Source: Aphrocallistes beatrix (lineage: Eukaryota; Porifera; Hexactinellida; Sceptrulophora; Aphrocallistidae). From it: DNA of 64,000 nucleotides. The position numbers and the translations under genes were made by a program. The stretch spans positions 2,914,001-2,978,000 of the forward strand of contig OY725504.1 of the NCBI GenBank assembly GCA_963281255.1, written 5' to 3'. How positions within the stretch are numbered: position 1 is the first letter of the stretch; each line of letters starts with the position of its first letter. The notes beneath the pieces were generated by a model that was not told the origin of the DNA, did not search any database, and worked only from the letters and a program-made list of their open reading frames with translations. This document shows positions 63,756-64,000 of this stretch, piece by piece.

Positions 63756-64000
63756 TGAACCCTGAGGAGTATAAATGCCTTCTACTTCTTTATTGGTATC
63801 CATATAGATTGATTGATCAGTGTGTAGTTTATATGTATGCATAATAAATCAGATCACATATCTGAGTTCGTATGGAATAGTAAGTTACAAATTATTGTGT
63901 CAGGGCAATGGGAGCCGGCATTAAAGGTATACTAGTAGAGATCGCTTGTAGAGGTTTGGTTTTCTCAGTTCATGGCAACAAACCTAATTCAGGGTGACAA

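Noticed and set aside
1..64000. Bacterial or viral origin of the window
   Set aside because: No operons, Shine-Dalgarno-led genes or phage modules; the content is dominated by eukaryotic transposons, and splice sites are visible.

Overview
This is a gene-poor, AT-rich eukaryotic segment. Spliceosomal-type donor and acceptor sites, an animal-type initiator-Met tRNA primer site in a Ty3/gypsy element, P-like, MULE, hAT, mariner/Tc1, Helitron-like and LINE remnants, and coiled-coil/NHL-propeller and NACHT (NLR-like) gene remains all point to an invertebrate metazoan. An early-branching animal such as a sponge would fit, but that is inference and the species is not identified.

Layout. 0-7.3 kb: a NACHT pseudogene, a decayed NHL gene, a MULE end with a FLYWCH finger, pogo/Tigger-like MITEs, a gypsy integrase tail and an actin-family pseudogene. 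7.8-9.1 kb: a Tc1 relic with a nested hAT MITE. 9.4-11.7 kb: an inverted repeat made of hairpins around a broken NHL gene. 12-18.5 kb: an exon-like segment, a hAT MITE, another broken NHL gene, a Myb/SANT-like relic and a palindromic element. 19.1-25.4 kb: a young but frameshifted Ty3/gypsy element abutting a mariner. 25.9-31.0 kb: a P-like transposon whose THAP exon is split by a hAT. 31-35.7 kb: palindromic MITEs and a Helitron-like element. 35.7-44.5 kb: a second P-like transposon with 7-bp target duplications, swollen by a 5.8-kb inverted-repeat structure, a LINE, a MULE-like element and a Helitron-like element. 45.5-47.9 kb: a maT-type (DD37D) element with an intact transposase. 47.9-49.2 kb: a decayed NHL gene. 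49.5-52.4 kb: P-like, hAT and Helitron debris. 52.5-53.7 kb: a RING-finger gene inside long MULE-like terminal inverted repeats. 54-58.7 kb: more repeats and a possible laminin-G-like fragment. 58.9-60.1 kb: the only clearly intact host gene, a 401-aa coiled-coil/NHL protein. 60-64 kb: Helitron, mariner and NHL debris and minisatellites.

Two themes stand out. First, at least seven NHL-propeller copies lie on both strands, and only one is intact: a host family in birth-and-death turnover. Second, nested transposons can be ordered by their target duplications: 7 bp for P-like elements and their ~1-kb palindromic MITEs, 8 bp for hATs, TA for mariner/Tc1/pogo, 9 bp for a MULE, TTAA for one MITE. 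The most unusual object is the RING-finger gene bounded by ~31-bp tandem repeats in inverted orientation. The same terminal motif occurs beside the FLYWCH (MULE-type) domain at 3.2 kb, which suggests a gene carried by a MULE-like transposon.
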